Notes: generated by a model from the sequence alone, not told the origin. A stretch of DNA of 64,000 bases from Enterobacter chengduensis (GCF_001984825.2 NZ_CP043318.1:2728001-2792000), one strand, 5' to 3'. Positions 16,993 through 26,401 are shown, counted from the stretch's first letter. Made by a program: numbers and translations.

Positions 16993-19122
16993 ATGCTCAA
17001 TATATCGTGGGACCCTGTGTTAATCGCTATCTCTTATCTGGTGGCGTTTATCGCCTCCTTTGTGGCACTGGACAGCGCCGGAAAGATCCCTCTTTCCAGC
17101 AGAAAAGCTGCCCTCTTCTGGCGGATTGCCGGAGGGGTCACGCTGGGCATTGGCACCTGGTCAATGCACTTTATCGGCATGCTGTCGATGCAAATGCCCA
17201 TGATGATGAGTTACGACCTCTGGCTAACCCTCACATCACTGGGCGTCGCGGTGGTGGCTTCCACCACGGCCCTTAATATTGCCGTCACGGGCAAAAAACG
17301 CTCTCCCGTACGATTAATCCTGGCCACGGCGATCCTGAGCGCTGGCGTGGTGTCGATGCACTACACTGGTATGGCTGCCCTGATGCTGGACGGCGGCATC
17401 ATCTGGGATCGTCGTATAGTAGGACTGTCCGTAGTGATTGCCGTTGTTGCCTCCGGCACGGCGCTGTGGCTGGCTTTCCGTTTGCGGGATAAACACAAAG
17501 GCGTCTTTATCGAACGCATTCTTGCGGCCATCGTCATGGGCGCCGCGATTTGTGCGATGCACTATACCGGCATGAGCGCCGCGCGGTTTCAGGATATGGC
17601 GCATACCCTGCCCGGGGGAATTAGCGAGCTGGGCTTATCCATCTGGGTTTCGGTCACCACGCTCTGCCTGCTCGGCATGATGTTAATCATTTCGCTTATC
17701 GATTCCCACCGGCGCACCAGCCGGCTGACGGATAACCTTCAGCAGCTCAACCGCCAGCTTGAGCTACAGGCGCGCTTTGATGCGCTCACCGGGCTCGCCA
17801 ACCGCCACCAGATGGATCTCCGCATGCAGGATTGTCTGCGCAGCGCGTTGCTGAGCAACAGGCCATTTGCCGTGATTTTTCTGAACGTCGATCACTTCAA
17901 GCGCATTAACGATACGTGGGGCCACAGCGTCGGGGATGAGTTTTTGATCGCCGTTGCGCAGCGCATCACCGCCCGGCTCACGCACGAAATGACGCTGGCA
18001 AGGCTGGGAGGAGACGCCTTTATCCTGCTGGTGCCTGAATGTGATGACGATAAGCTCAACGCCCTGCTCACCGCGTTGCTGGAAGATGTTCGACGCCCGC
18101 TTTCGATCTGCGGGCATGCGCTAAGCACGACAATCAGTGCGGGCGTCAGCCTCTATCCCCGGGATGGTGAAACGCTGCACGAGCTGAAGCTCAAGGCGGA
18201 TGCAGCCTTGCACCACGTCAAAGAAGAGGGCCGAAACGCCTGGACGATTTATCGGGCCGAGATGTCCACGGCTATCCCGGCGAAACCCGGTTTTCTGCAG
18301 GAGCTTTCTCAGGCGCTGGAACGCGATCAGTTTGAGCTGTGGTACCAGCCAACCTGGTATGCGCAAGAGAAAACCATCCACGGTTTTGAAGCCCTGTTAC
18401 GCTGGCGTCATCCTGAGCAAGGCGTCGTGCTGCCTCATCTTTTTATCCCCTCGCTGGAACAAACGGGCTTGATTATTCAGGTAGGCAACTGGGCCATTGA
18501 AGCGGCATGCCGGCAGCTGCATTTCTGGACGGAACAAGGCTTCAGCCAGTGGACGCTGTCGCTCAACCTCTCCCCCGTCCAGTTCGAGCAGCCCGACATT
18601 TTTCATATCGTATCGTCGATGCTGGAGAAATATAACCTGTCTCCCTCAAGGCTGATTCTTGAGGTAACCGATAGCACCGCGCTTAAAAATCTCGACCGCA
18701 GCATTGAGTTGCTCAACGCGTTTAATCACGCGGGGATCACCGTCTCAATTGATGATTTTGGTACCGGCTACTCCAACCTGCTGATGCTGAGCGTGCTGCC
18801 TGCTAAAGAGCTTAAGATCGACCGTAGCTTTGTCACCTCAATGCTGGAAAATGAAAAGAGCCACAAGCTGGTTGAAACCATTATCAGTATCGCCCGGACC
18901 ATGGAGATGAACGTGGTGGCTGAAGGGATCGAAACGAAAGAACAGGAGGCGGTTCTCACCCGTCTCGGCTGCGATTATCTCCAGGGTTACCTTTTTTCCC
19001 GCCCCTTACCTGCTGAACAGGTGCCGTGGCTGCTGCTGCAGATAAACTCAGACAAGATGATTATACCCATTAATAAAATTCAAACGGACCCCGCATTTAT
19101 TTCACAAAAAAATCATGCCTGA
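16993..19122 (+). CDS. MHYT-GGDEF-EAL protein, probable c-di-GMP phosphodiesterase
   Basis: 709 aa. An N-terminal seven-helix MHYT sensor (residues 1-235, with MHF at 58-60 and MHYTGM at 122-127 and 189-194) is thought in this family to bind copper and sense a gas or redox state. The GGDEF domain is degenerate: the signature reads GGDAF (339-343) and the first metal-binding Asp is Asn298, so cyclase activity is unlikely. The EAL domain looks complete: EAL at 466-468, Asn525, Glu557, DDFGTGYS 587-594, Lys608, Glu644 and Gln664. I infer an inner-membrane phosphodiesterase. dgcM follows 92 bases downstream. Confidence 0.88.
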   Translation: MLNISWDPVLIAISYLVAFIASFVALDSAGKIPLSSRKAALFWRIAGGVTLGIGTWSMHFIGMLSMQMPMMMSYDLWLTLTSLGVAVVASTTALNIAVTGKKRSPVRLILATAILSAGVVSMHYTGMAALMLDGGIIWDRRIVGLSVVIAVVASGTALWLAFRLRDKHKGVFIERILAAIVMGAAICAMHYTGMSAARFQDMAHTLPGGISELGLSIWVSVTTLCLLGMMLIISLIDSHRRTSRLTDNLQQLNRQLELQARFDALTGLANRHQMDLRMQDCLRSALLSNRPFAVIFLNVDHFKRINDTWGHSVGDEFLIAVAQRITARLTHEMTLARLGGDAFILLVPECDDDKLNALLTALLEDVRRPLSICGHALSTTISAGVSLYPRDGETLHELKLKADAALHHVKEEGRNAWTIYRAEMSTAIPAKPGFLQELSQALERDQFELWYQPTWYAQEKTIHGFEALLRWRHPEQGVVLPHLFIPSLEQTGLIIQVGNWAIEAACRQLHFWTEQGFSQWTLSLNLSPVQFEQPDIFHIVSSMLEKYNLSPSRLILEVTDSTALKNLDRSIELLNAFNHAGITVSIDDFGTGYSNLLMLSVLPAKELKIDRSFVTSMLENEKSHKLVETIISIARTMEMNVVAEGIETKEQEAVLTRLGCDYLQGYLFSRPLPAEQVPWLLLQINSDKMIIPINKIQTDPAFISQKNHA

Positions 19123-19214
19123 CGGGGTTAACTGGAGTATGTTTCAAAGGAGTACACGCGAGTCAATTCTGTCATGATTGTCAGGCACATGTTGCCGATG
19201 AACAGGAAACGCCT

Positions 19215-20447
19215 ATGTCGCAACCTTGTTTTGATGCATTAAATGTAATTAAAACACCCGTGTGGCTTATTTCACCCGTGTCGGAACAGATCGTTTTTGC
19301 GAATGTGGCCGCAAGGCAGGTGATGGGGGATAAAACGCTCGATGACCTGCGCAAGGGGATCTACTCTGCCAGCGCGCAAACCCTCCTGTCGATGTATGTA
19401 CCTGAACTGAAAACAGAGCAGGAGATCGTCGAAATCTGGACAATGAGCCGGGATGGGCAGGATACGCCCTTAAGCTGTCGACTCTCGCTTGCCCAGCACG
19501 CGCCCTGGGGGGATGTTATTGTTTTCGAAGGCATCGCTCCACAACTACTCTCAGGCTTGAAGGCCAGCCGTTCCGCCACCTACCGGCGGAAAAAACAGGG
19601 TTTTTATGCGCGCTTTTTTCTGACCAACAGCGCCCCGATGCTGTTAATCGATCCCGCACGCGACGGCCAAATCGTCGATGCGAATCTGGCCGCGCTCCAT
19701 TTCTATGGGTATTCACATGATGACATGTGCAGTAAACATACCTGGGAAATCAATACCCTGGGGCGGGCCGTGATGCCCATCATGACGGCGATTGCCGCAC
19801 TGCCCGGCGGGCATAAGCCGCTCAATTTTATTCACCGCCTTGCCGATGGCTCCACCCGTCACGTTCAGACCTATGCCGGGCCCATTGAGATCTATGGTGA
19901 CAAGCTCATGCTGTGCATCATTCACGACATCACCGAGCAAAAAAGGCTGGAGCAGGAGCTGGAACATGCGGCGTTACGTGACTCCATGACCGGGCTTCTC
20001 AACCGGCGGCAGTTCTACGCGATTACCGATCAAAGCAACCTCAATTATCTTCCCGCGCAGCAGCAGTTTAGCCTGCTGCTGGTGGATACCGATCATTTCA
20101 AAAACATCAACGATCTGTTCGGTCATCTGAAAGGTGATGAGGTCCTTATCGCCCTCTCGCGAATGCTTGAGGCCTGCAGCCGGGAGAACGACATGGTGTT
20201 CCGCTGGGGGGGCGAAGAGTTCGTCATCCTGCTGCCCCACACCTCTCTCGATACCGCGCTGCAGATTGCCGAGTCGATCCGTGCAGCGGTTGCCCACATT
20301 ACGATTCCAGGCTTACCGCGGTTTACCGTCAGCATTGGCGTGGCGCGGCATAATCAGGGTGAGAGTATTGATGAGCTGTTTAAGCGCGTGGACGATGCGC
20401 TGTATCGCGCAAAGAATGATGGCCGTAATAAAGTCCTTGCTGCATGA
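19215..20447 (+). CDS. dgcM: DgcM (YdaM), diguanylate cyclase
   Basis: 410 aa, the same length as E. coli DgcM. The N-terminal half holds two PAS-like domains without membrane segments; the second, from about residue 128, matches the E. coli protein closely. The C-terminal GGDEF domain is intact: GGEEF at 332-336, an inhibitory-site RxxD at 323-326 exactly five residues before it, and DTDHFKNIND near 291-300. In E. coli DgcM forms a complex with the regulator MlrA and PdeR to switch on csgD and curli. The ATG is in a normal position. It also lies near zntB in E. coli. Confidence 0.92.
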   Translation: MSQPCFDALNVIKTPVWLISPVSEQIVFANVAARQVMGDKTLDDLRKGIYSASAQTLLSMYVPELKTEQEIVEIWTMSRDGQDTPLSCRLSLAQHAPWGDVIVFEGIAPQLLSGLKASRSATYRRKKQGFYARFFLTNSAPMLLIDPARDGQIVDANLAALHFYGYSHDDMCSKHTWEINTLGRAVMPIMTAIAALPGGHKPLNFIHRLADGSTRHVQTYAGPIEIYGDKLMLCIIHDITEQKRLEQELEHAALRDSMTGLLNRRQFYAITDQSNLNYLPAQQQFSLLLVDTDHFKNINDLFGHLKGDEVLIALSRMLEACSRENDMVFRWGGEEFVILLPHTSLDTALQIAESIRAAVAHITIPGLPRFTVSIGVARHNQGESIDELFKRVDDALYRAKNDGRNKVLAA

Positions 20448-20480
20448 AACTGGAGTATCCCGGAAAGCCCCGCTACAATG

Positions 20481-20509
20481 CCCACCTCGAATGAATTAGC
20501 GCAGGTGGG
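20481..20509 (+). promoter_or_regulatory. Hairpin that can cover the ribosome site of the 46-aa gene
   Basis: CCCACCT (20481-20487) pairs perfectly with AGGTGGG (20503-20509). The second arm is the only ribosome-binding-like sequence before the ATG at 20520. There is no T-run after the stem, so it is not an ordinary terminator for dgcM. Confidence 0.4.
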
Positions 20510-20519
20510 TTAAGCTTTA

Positions 20520-20660
20520 ATGGGAAAAACAGAAATAATACTCACCTTAATTATTTTACTCCTTATTATATTTGGCCTTTGGTTTATTTTTAGCGGTGAG
20601 GTCTGGTACCTCGTCGAGTTTCTCGAAAATAGCCTTTACCCGACCTTCGACGCGCCGTAA
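20520..20660 (+). CDS. Predicted 46-aa single-pass membrane micro-protein
   Basis: The frame from ATG 20520 to TAA codes for a strongly hydrophobic segment (about residues 6-25) followed by a short acidic tail with aromatic residues. AGGTGGG lies 10 bases upstream of the start. It sits between dgcM and the PfpI-family gene, all on the same strand. I do not recognise the family. Support is the transmembrane profile and the open frame only. Confidence 0.5.
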   Translation: MGKTEIILTLIILLLIIFGLWFIFSGEVWYLVEFLENSLYPTFDAP

Positions 20661-20738
20661 CGCATACAGGCTTTTTATTTCCGGCATTTCAGCCACGCCA
20701 GGCTATACCTTAATCATCTTTTGTCATTGAGGAGAGAA

Positions 20739-21305
20739 ATGATGAGCAAGAAGATCCTGATGCTGGTAGGCGACTACGCCGAAGATTACGAAACCATGGT
20801 GCCTTTTCAGGCGTTGCAGATGATTGGTCATCAGGTAGATGCCGTCTGCCCCGACAAAGCGAAGGGCGACTACATCATGACGGCAATCCATGACTTTGAC
20901 GGCGCCCAGACCTATAGCGAAAAACCCGGTCACCGGTTTATCCTCAACGCTGATTTTTCTACCGTAAAGGAGCAGGATTACAACGCGCTGCTTATCCCCG
21001 GTGGAAGAGCCCCCGAATATCTCCGGCTAAATGAGGACGTTTTAAAGCTGGTGCAGGCATTTGACGCCGCGCGTAAACCGATTGCCGCAGTGTGTCACGG
21101 CCCACAGCTGCTTGCTGCCGCAGGGATCCTGAAGGGGCGAACCTGTAGCGCCTACCCGGCGTGTGCGCCTGAGGTTCGCCTCGCGGGGGGACACTACGCC
21201 ACAATCGGCATCGATCAAGCCCACGTAGACGGGAACCTGGTAACGGCTCCCGCGTGGCCCGCGCATCCGCAGTGGCTGGCGAAGTTTAATGCCTTATTAG
21301 AATAG
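20739..21305 (+). CDS. DJ-1/PfpI superfamily protein
   Basis: 188 aa (187 if the second of two adjacent ATGs is used, which has the better 7-base distance to AGGAG). The nucleophile elbow AVCHG gives Cys119-His120, and Glu18 is in the right place for the conserved partner acid. The fold is a class I glutamine amidotransferase-like sandwich. Relatives such as YhbO and PfpI act as glyoxalase III or deglycase-type stress proteins and some as proteases; the exact activity is not decidable here. Confidence 0.8.
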   Translation: MMSKKILMLVGDYAEDYETMVPFQALQMIGHQVDAVCPDKAKGDYIMTAIHDFDGAQTYSEKPGHRFILNADFSTVKEQDYNALLIPGGRAPEYLRLNEDVLKLVQAFDAARKPIAAVCHGPQLLAAAGILKGRTCSAYPACAPEVRLAGGHYATIGIDQAHVDGNLVTAPAWPAHPQWLAKFNALLE

Positions 21306-21313
21306 ATTTATCT

Positions 21314-21347
21314 GCTCCCGCGAGATCGGCCTGGGCGGGAGCGTTAT
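21314..21347 (+). terminator. Possible terminator of the PfpI-family gene
   Basis: An 8-bp perfect stem (GCTCCCGC with GCGGGAGC) and a 13-base loop, starting 9 bases after the stop codon. Only a weak T content follows (GTTATC), so termination would be partial. Confidence 0.4.
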
Positions 21348-21365
21348 CACAGACGACATCCCCGA

Positions 21366-21390
21366 CAAAAGCCGGGCATGAAGCCCGGTT
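21366..21390 (-). terminator. Terminator of the 251-aa membrane-protein gene
   Basis: On the minus strand a stem CCGGGC/GCCCGG with a 5-base loop is followed by CTTTTG, 13 bases beyond the stop at 21403. Confidence 0.6.
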
Positions 21391-21402
21391 AGCGGAAAAT
21401 TT

Positions 21403-22158
21403 TCATTTATCCTGCCCATGCCATTGCTCATCCATCTCTCGCTGCTTTCTTCGCGCGTTCTCTTTTTTACGATACAGCGGCGGATAATAAATGTGCCCCC
21501 AGTCCCACTTACCGAACCAGATGTTTATCAGGGCGCTAAATACGATGAGGAGGACGATATAAAATATAACAAAACCCTCATCGCCGCCCAGGTTGAAAAG
21601 ATCGCAGGCTAAGGAATGTTGAGCGTGACTGAACCAGTACGGATGGTAATCAAGGGTCATGAAAAAAAGGATGCCGAAGAGTAAATCGCCAATTTTAAAC
21701 CTTTCACTGAATTTATTGCGCCAGGCGATATCATGTTTTTCATAGTAACTGAGTAAAAACTGATTATTCTCTTCCAGCGCTAAATCAAGTACTTCGCTTG
21801 ACGGTACCGTTCCGGGATGTCGTTGGTAATCGCTCTGAGGGCGAAGAATGTCCGGGAAGATACTGCTGTATATGATCTCATTTAGCAATAGCCTTACGAT
21901 ATTCGCGGCAGCGGGCATGAGGGTTGTGGCTATCAATCCCAGCGCCGCCAGCGCGACGCAGAAGAAACCAAGATGTTCGGTCCAGTTACTGACCTGTACT
22001 GGCCAGGTCAAGATCCCCTGTCCGGTGTAAGCCAGCAGTGCCAGATCGGCGAAAAGGACAATATAGATGAAGCGTATAATCCATTGCCATTCCCAGATTT
22101 TATCCATAATGCCTAAGCCTGCAGGAAATGAGGGTTTGTCTTTCTTTTCATCCGTCAT
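21403..22158 (-). CDS. Multi-pass inner-membrane protein of unknown function
   Basis: 251 aa. Hydrophobic segments lie near residues 25-47, 60-85, 160-175 and 198-220, with a larger polar loop between the second and third and a basic, charged C-terminal tail. No enzyme motif is visible and I do not recognise the family. It is followed by its own terminator and is separated from mppA upstream by the mppA terminator, so it is monocistronic. Confidence 0.65.
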   Translation of the reverse strand: MTDEKKDKPSFPAGLGIMDKIWEWQWIIRFIYIVLFADLALLAYTGQGILTWPVQVSNWTEHLGFFCVALAALGLIATTLMPAAANIVRLLLNEIIYSSIFPDILRPQSDYQRHPGTVPSSEVLDLALEENNQFLLSYYEKHDIAWRNKFSERFKIGDLLFGILFFMTLDYHPYWFSHAQHSLACDLFNLGGDEGFVIFYIVLLIVFSALINIWFGKWDWGHIYYPPLYRKKENARRKQREMDEQWHGQDK

Positions 22159-22203
22159 AATTTATCCATACGATTACTTGTAAATAAGACATTTTCGGCA
22201 AAT

Positions 22204-22236
22204 AAAAAAACAACTGGCGCCATATGCGCCAGTTGT
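22204..22236 (-). terminator. Intrinsic terminator of mppA
   Basis: On the minus strand the perfect stem ACAACTGGCGC with its complement is followed by seven T residues, 46 bases after the mppA stop codon. Confidence 0.9.
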
Positions 22237-22281
22237 CAATCTTACTCTTATTAACGACAGTTGCCGTAGAAAACGGGCTCG

Positions 22282-23898
22282 TCAGTGCTTCTCAATATAG
22301 ATCGTCCGGCTATACGCCACGTCTTCCGGGTTATTAATCGGATAACCTTTCACCCAGGGCTTAATCAGGCGACCGTTGGTGTACTGGTAAATAGGCGCAA
22401 TGGGCGCTTTCTCCATGAGGATTTTCTCCGCCATATTGTAGTCCGTATTTCGCGCTTTTGCCGTGGTTTCCAGCGTCGCCTGGTGAATAATCTTATCGTA
22501 AGCCGGGTCATTGAAACGCGAGATATTGCCGCTGTGCGTGGAGGTCAGCAGGGACAGGAACGTCGATGGCTCGTTGTAATCGCCGACCCAGGACGCGCGG
22601 ATCACGTCGAAATTACCGGTATTGCGGCTGTCGATATAGGTTTTCCACTCCTGGTTTTGCAGTTTGACATCCACACCGAGATTTTTCTTCCACATGGACG
22701 CCACCGCAATGGCGATTTTCTGGTGATTTTCCGACGTGTTGTACAGCAGGGTCAGCTTCAGCGGGCGCTGAGGGCCGTAGCCTGCCGCCTGAAGCAAGGT
22801 TTTCGCCTGAGCGTTTAGCTCCTGCTGGGACATCTGCTCGAATGGTGAAGGTTCAGGCGTGAAGCCCGCCGTCACGTCGGGGGTGAAATGCCAGGCCGGT
22901 TTCTCGCCGGTTCCTAATACCTTTTCCGCCATAATGCGGCGATCGATCGTCATACTCAGCGCCAGACGCACGCGGGAGTCGGCCGTCGGTCCCTTTTGCG
23001 TGTTAAACGCGTAGTAATAGGTCCCGAGCTGAGGCGGCGTATAAACCTGCCCCGGAATGTCCTTCAGCAGCTTCTGATACATGTTTTTCGGGAATGATTC
23101 GGTAATATCAATATCCCCTGCCAGATAGCGTTTGGTGGCGGACGATTCCTGGTTAATCGGAATAAAGGTCACCTTTTGCAGGACAGTTTTCGCATTGTCC
23201 CAGTAGTGGGTATTGGGCACGACGACCAGTTTTTCATTCACCACGCGATCGTTCAGGACGTAGGCGCCATTACCGACCAGGGCTCCCGGACGCGTCCACT
23301 CCTTCCCGCTTTCAACGTTCGCTTTTTGCACCGGATAGAAGGCAAAGTTTGCCGTCAGGTTGCTGAACCACGGTAGTGGTTTGTCCAGCTGAACGCGTAA
23401 CGTTCTGGCATCCACCGCCGTCACGCCCAGCGTGTCAGGCGCCGCTTTGCCATCGATAATGGCCTGCGCGTTGCTGATGCCCGCCAGCGCAGCAAACCAG
23501 GCGAACGGAGAGGTGGTTTTCGGGTCGACCAGACGCTGCCAGCTGTAGACAAAATCCTGCGCGGTAACGGGCGTACCGTCAGACCATTTCGCGTTGTCAC
23601 GCAGGGTGAACGTCCAGATACGGTTATCGTTGCTCTGCCAGCGCGTCGCCACGCCCGGGGTCAGTTCCCCCTTCTCGTTCTGATTCACCAGCCCTTCAAA
23701 GAGATCGCGTATCACCTGAATCTCGGGTAAACCCACCGCTTTTGCCGGATCGAGCGAAGCCGGTTCATCTTTAATATGCCTGACCAGCTCCTGTTTTTGC
23801 GCCAGTACCGTGCCCTGGGGCACGTCAGCAGCGTACGAGAGTGTAGAAAGTCCGCACAGGTACAGCGCAGCGCAGAGACGCGAAACAGGATGCTTCAT
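22282..23898 (-). CDS. mppA: MppA, periplasmic murein-tripeptide-binding protein
   Basis: 538 aa, SBP family 5 (OppA-like). The signal peptide ends at LSYA near residue 23. The ATG at 23898 follows AAGGGGATC; the longer frame adds residues before the signal and is rejected. It binds L-Ala-D-Glu-meso-DAP released during cell-wall turnover and delivers it to the Opp permease. It is divergent from mpaA, which trims the same murein peptide, so uptake and processing lie together. Length and order match E. coli. Confidence 0.93.
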   Translation of the reverse strand: MKHPVSRLCAALYLCGLSTLSYAADVPQGTVLAQKQELVRHIKDEPASLDPAKAVGLPEIQVIRDLFEGLVNQNEKGELTPGVATRWQSNDNRIWTFTLRDNAKWSDGTPVTAQDFVYSWQRLVDPKTTSPFAWFAALAGISNAQAIIDGKAAPDTLGVTAVDARTLRVQLDKPLPWFSNLTANFAFYPVQKANVESGKEWTRPGALVGNGAYVLNDRVVNEKLVVVPNTHYWDNAKTVLQKVTFIPINQESSATKRYLAGDIDITESFPKNMYQKLLKDIPGQVYTPPQLGTYYYAFNTQKGPTADSRVRLALSMTIDRRIMAEKVLGTGEKPAWHFTPDVTAGFTPEPSPFEQMSQQELNAQAKTLLQAAGYGPQRPLKLTLLYNTSENHQKIAIAVASMWKKNLGVDVKLQNQEWKTYIDSRNTGNFDVIRASWVGDYNEPSTFLSLLTSTHSGNISRFNDPAYDKIIHQATLETTAKARNTDYNMAEKILMEKAPIAPIYQYTNGRLIKPWVKGYPINNPEDVAYSRTIYIEKH

Positions 23899-24083
23899 AA
23901 GATCCCCTTTAATGAATTCAGGTAACAAGCAGATGCGTAATTATTTGTTTCGACACAGAGAAATGCAAATACCTTCGTCAGGAATAGTGATTTGAGGCAA
24001 TTCTGAGCCACAACGGAAACTATTTGATTAAGCGCGGGTTTTGCACAACACTGCCAGTAGAGACTTCTTAATCAGGATTTCGT

Positions 24084-24797
24084 ATGGCAACCACCCGACC
24101 CCGCGCGGAACGCGGCGCCTTTCCGCCGGGCGCTGAGCAATATGGCCGCTCATTTTTAGGCGCATCGCTAATCTGGTTCCCGGCGCCCGATGCCGATCGC
24201 GACAGCGGTCTGATTATTGCCGGGACCCACGGAGATGAAAACTCGTCTGTCGTCACGCTCTCGTGCGCGCTGCGGACGCTTACGCCTTCGCTGCGGCGTC
24301 ATCACGTTATTCTTGCCGTCAATCCGGATGGCTGTCAGCTTGGGTTACGCGCGAATGCGCGGGGAGTCGACCTGAACCGTAATTTCCCGGCGGCAAACTG
24401 GCGCGCCGGAGAAACGGTGTATCGCTGGAACAGCTCCGCCGAAGAGCGGGACGTGGTGCTGCTGACGGGAGACAAGCCCGGCTCGGAGCCAGAAACGCAG
24501 GCGCTTTGCCATCTTATCCATAAGATCCACCCCGCATGGGTTGTCTCCTTCCACGATCCGCTGGCCTGTATTGAAGATCCGCGTCACTCCGACCTTGGCG
24601 CGTGGCTGGCCCAGGCTTTCGCCCTGCCGCTCGTCACCAGCGTGGGTTATGAAACGCCAGGCTCGTTCGGGAGCTGGTGTGCCGATTTAAGCCTGCCGTG
24701 CATCACCGCTGAATTCCCGCCGATTTCCTCCGACGAGGCCAGCGAAAAATACCTAAAAGCGATGGTGGAGCTTCTGCGCTGGCAGCCTCAGAGATGA
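24084..24797 (+). CDS. mpaA: MpaA, murein peptide amidase (gamma-D-Glu-mDAP amidase)
   Basis: 237 aa, zinc carboxypeptidase (M14) fold, cytosolic. Zinc ligands His49 and Glu52 in THGDE and His157 in SFHDP, substrate-binding NRN at 98-100 and catalytic Glu210 in ITAEF are all visible. It splits the imported murein tripeptide into L-Ala-D-Glu and DAP. The last 10 bases overlap the end of ycjG on the other strand. Confidence 0.93.
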   Translation: MATTRPRAERGAFPPGAEQYGRSFLGASLIWFPAPDADRDSGLIIAGTHGDENSSVVTLSCALRTLTPSLRRHHVILAVNPDGCQLGLRANARGVDLNRNFPAANWRAGETVYRWNSSAEERDVVLLTGDKPGSEPETQALCHLIHKIHPAWVVSFHDPLACIEDPRHSDLGAWLAQAFALPLVTSVGYETPGSFGSWCADLSLPCITAEFPPISSDEASEKYLKAMVELLRWQPQR

Positions 24798-25753
24798 AGC
24801 ACGCCGCTGGTAAAATTCAGCGCAGGTGAAACGTCAACCGCCAGCCAGGTCGGACCATCCAGATCCGCGAAGCGGACCTGATTGACCAGCGGCAGCGCCG
24901 CGCCAATTGCCCGGGATGTGCAGAGCATGCAGCCCAGCATCAGCGCAAAACCCTGCGCCTGCGCTTCCGCCGCCAGGGCCAGCGCTTCAGTCAGCCCGCC
25001 GGTCTTGTCGAGCTTGATGTTGACCATGTCATAGCGGCCCTTAAGCTCGCTTAAATTCTCGCGGGTGTGGCAGCTCTCGTCCGCGCAGACGGGCAACGGA
25101 TGGATAAAATTCTTCAGCGCCGCATCGTCCCTGGCTGGCAGAGGCTGTTCCAGCATCGCCACGCCCAGATCGGCCAGCAGCTGGCATCGCGCGGCCAGCC
25201 CTTCGGGATGCCACGACTCGTTGGCGTCGACAATCAGCGTGGCAGCGGGCACCGCCGAGCGAATAGCGACCATCCGCTCGCTGATCAGGCGATCGTCGAG
25301 CTTCACTTTTAGCACCGTCGCCCCGGCGTCGTAGAGCGCTTTTGCGCTGGCGGCCATCTGCTCCGGCTCGCCAATCACGACCGTTTGCGCCGTCACGACG
25401 GATGACGGCAGCACCACGCCCAGCAGGGACGGCAGGGATTGCTGCTGCTTCGCGGCCTCAAGACTCCAGAGCGCGCAGTCGATGGCGTTGCGCGCCGCGC
25501 CGGCGGGCAAACGCTGCTGTAGCGCCTCCCGCGTGAGCCCTTTTTGCAGGTCAGGCACCAGGGTCATGATCTGCGCCATCACCGAGGCAAGGCTTTCCCC
25601 ATAACGCGGGTACGGCGTGCATTCCCCGACGCCTTTCACCCCCTCTTCTTCGATTTCAACCACGACCACGCTGGCTTCACTTCGGCTGCCGCGGGAGATC
25701 ACAAACGGGGTGTGCAATGGCCAGGCTTCTTCATAGACCTTAACGCTTCTCAT
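24788..25753 (-). CDS. ycjG: YcjG (AepA), L-Ala-D/L-Glu epimerase
   Basis: 321 aa, enolase superfamily, muconate-cycloisomerase subgroup. The KVK catalytic lysine motif lies near 150, followed by the metal ligands VDANE near 176, the Glu in MLEQP near 201 and the Asp in ADES near 225, and a second Lys in NIKLDKTGG near 247. It epimerises L-Ala-D-Glu, the product of MpaA, to L-Ala-L-Glu for degradation. The ATG at 25753 is preferred because AGGAG is 6 bases before it. It converges on mpaA with a 10-base overlap. Confidence 0.92.
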   Translation of the reverse strand: MRSVKVYEEAWPLHTPFVISRGSRSEASVVVVEIEEEGVKGVGECTPYPRYGESLASVMAQIMTLVPDLQKGLTREALQQRLPAGAARNAIDCALWSLEAAKQQQSLPSLLGVVLPSSVVTAQTVVIGEPEQMAASAKALYDAGATVLKVKLDDRLISERMVAIRSAVPAATLIVDANESWHPEGLAARCQLLADLGVAMLEQPLPARDDAALKNFIHPLPVCADESCHTRENLSELKGRYDMVNIKLDKTGGLTEALALAAEAQAQGFALMLGCMLCTSRAIGAALPLVNQVRFADLDGPTWLAVDVSPALNFTSGVLHL

Positions 25754-25860
25754 CACTGACTCCTTGCGGCCCAGAAAGGCGAAAAATTTGGTTTGCCGTG
25801 TTATCCGCTGATGGCATACACTAGCCCCGACGTTAACTATATGTAAACAGGAAGATATCT

Positions 25861-26367
25861 ATGTCACAACTCGTTCATTTCCAGGGCAACCCGGTTGCTG
25901 TAGCAGGTTCCATTCCTCAGGCTGGCAGCAAAGCGCAGGCTTTTACCCTGGTGGCTAAAGATCTGTCTGACGTCACACTGGCTCAGTTTGCGGGTAAACG
26001 CAAAGTGCTGAACATTTTCCCAAGCATTGATACCGGCGTGTGTGCCGCATCCGTGCGTAAATTCAACCAGCTGGCGACTGAAATGGACAACACCGTTGTG
26101 CTGTGCATTTCCGCTGACCTGCCGTTTGCCCAGTCCCGCTTCTGCGGTGCCGAAGGCCTGAGCAACGTGATCACCCTCTCTACCCTGCGCAGCGCTGATT
26201 TCCTTGAGAAATACGGCGTCAGCATCGCGGAAGGTCCGCTGAAGGGTCTGGCGGCACGTGCTGTACTGGTTCTTGATGAAAACGACACCGTTCTGTTCAG
26301 CGAACTGGTTAACGAAATCACCACCGAGCCGGACTACGCTGCCGCGCTGGACGTGCTGAAAGCATAA
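25861..26367 (+). CDS. tpx: Tpx, thiol peroxidase
   Basis: 168 aa, atypical 2-Cys peroxiredoxin, periplasmic or cytosolic. Peroxidatic Cys61 and resolving Cys95 are both present, with the extra Cys82, as in E. coli Tpx. It reduces lipid hydroperoxides and H2O2 with thioredoxin. Codon use is strongly biased to highly expressed codons. GGAAGATATCT precedes the ATG. It is divergent from ycjG. Confidence 0.97.
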   Translation: MSQLVHFQGNPVAVAGSIPQAGSKAQAFTLVAKDLSDVTLAQFAGKRKVLNIFPSIDTGVCAASVRKFNQLATEMDNTVVLCISADLPFAQSRFCGAEGLSNVITLSTLRSADFLEKYGVSIAEGPLKGLAARAVLVLDENDTVLFSELVNEITTEPDYAAALDVLKA

Positions 26368-26401
26368 TTAGTCCTTAGCATTCTATACAACTTATTCTCA
26401 A

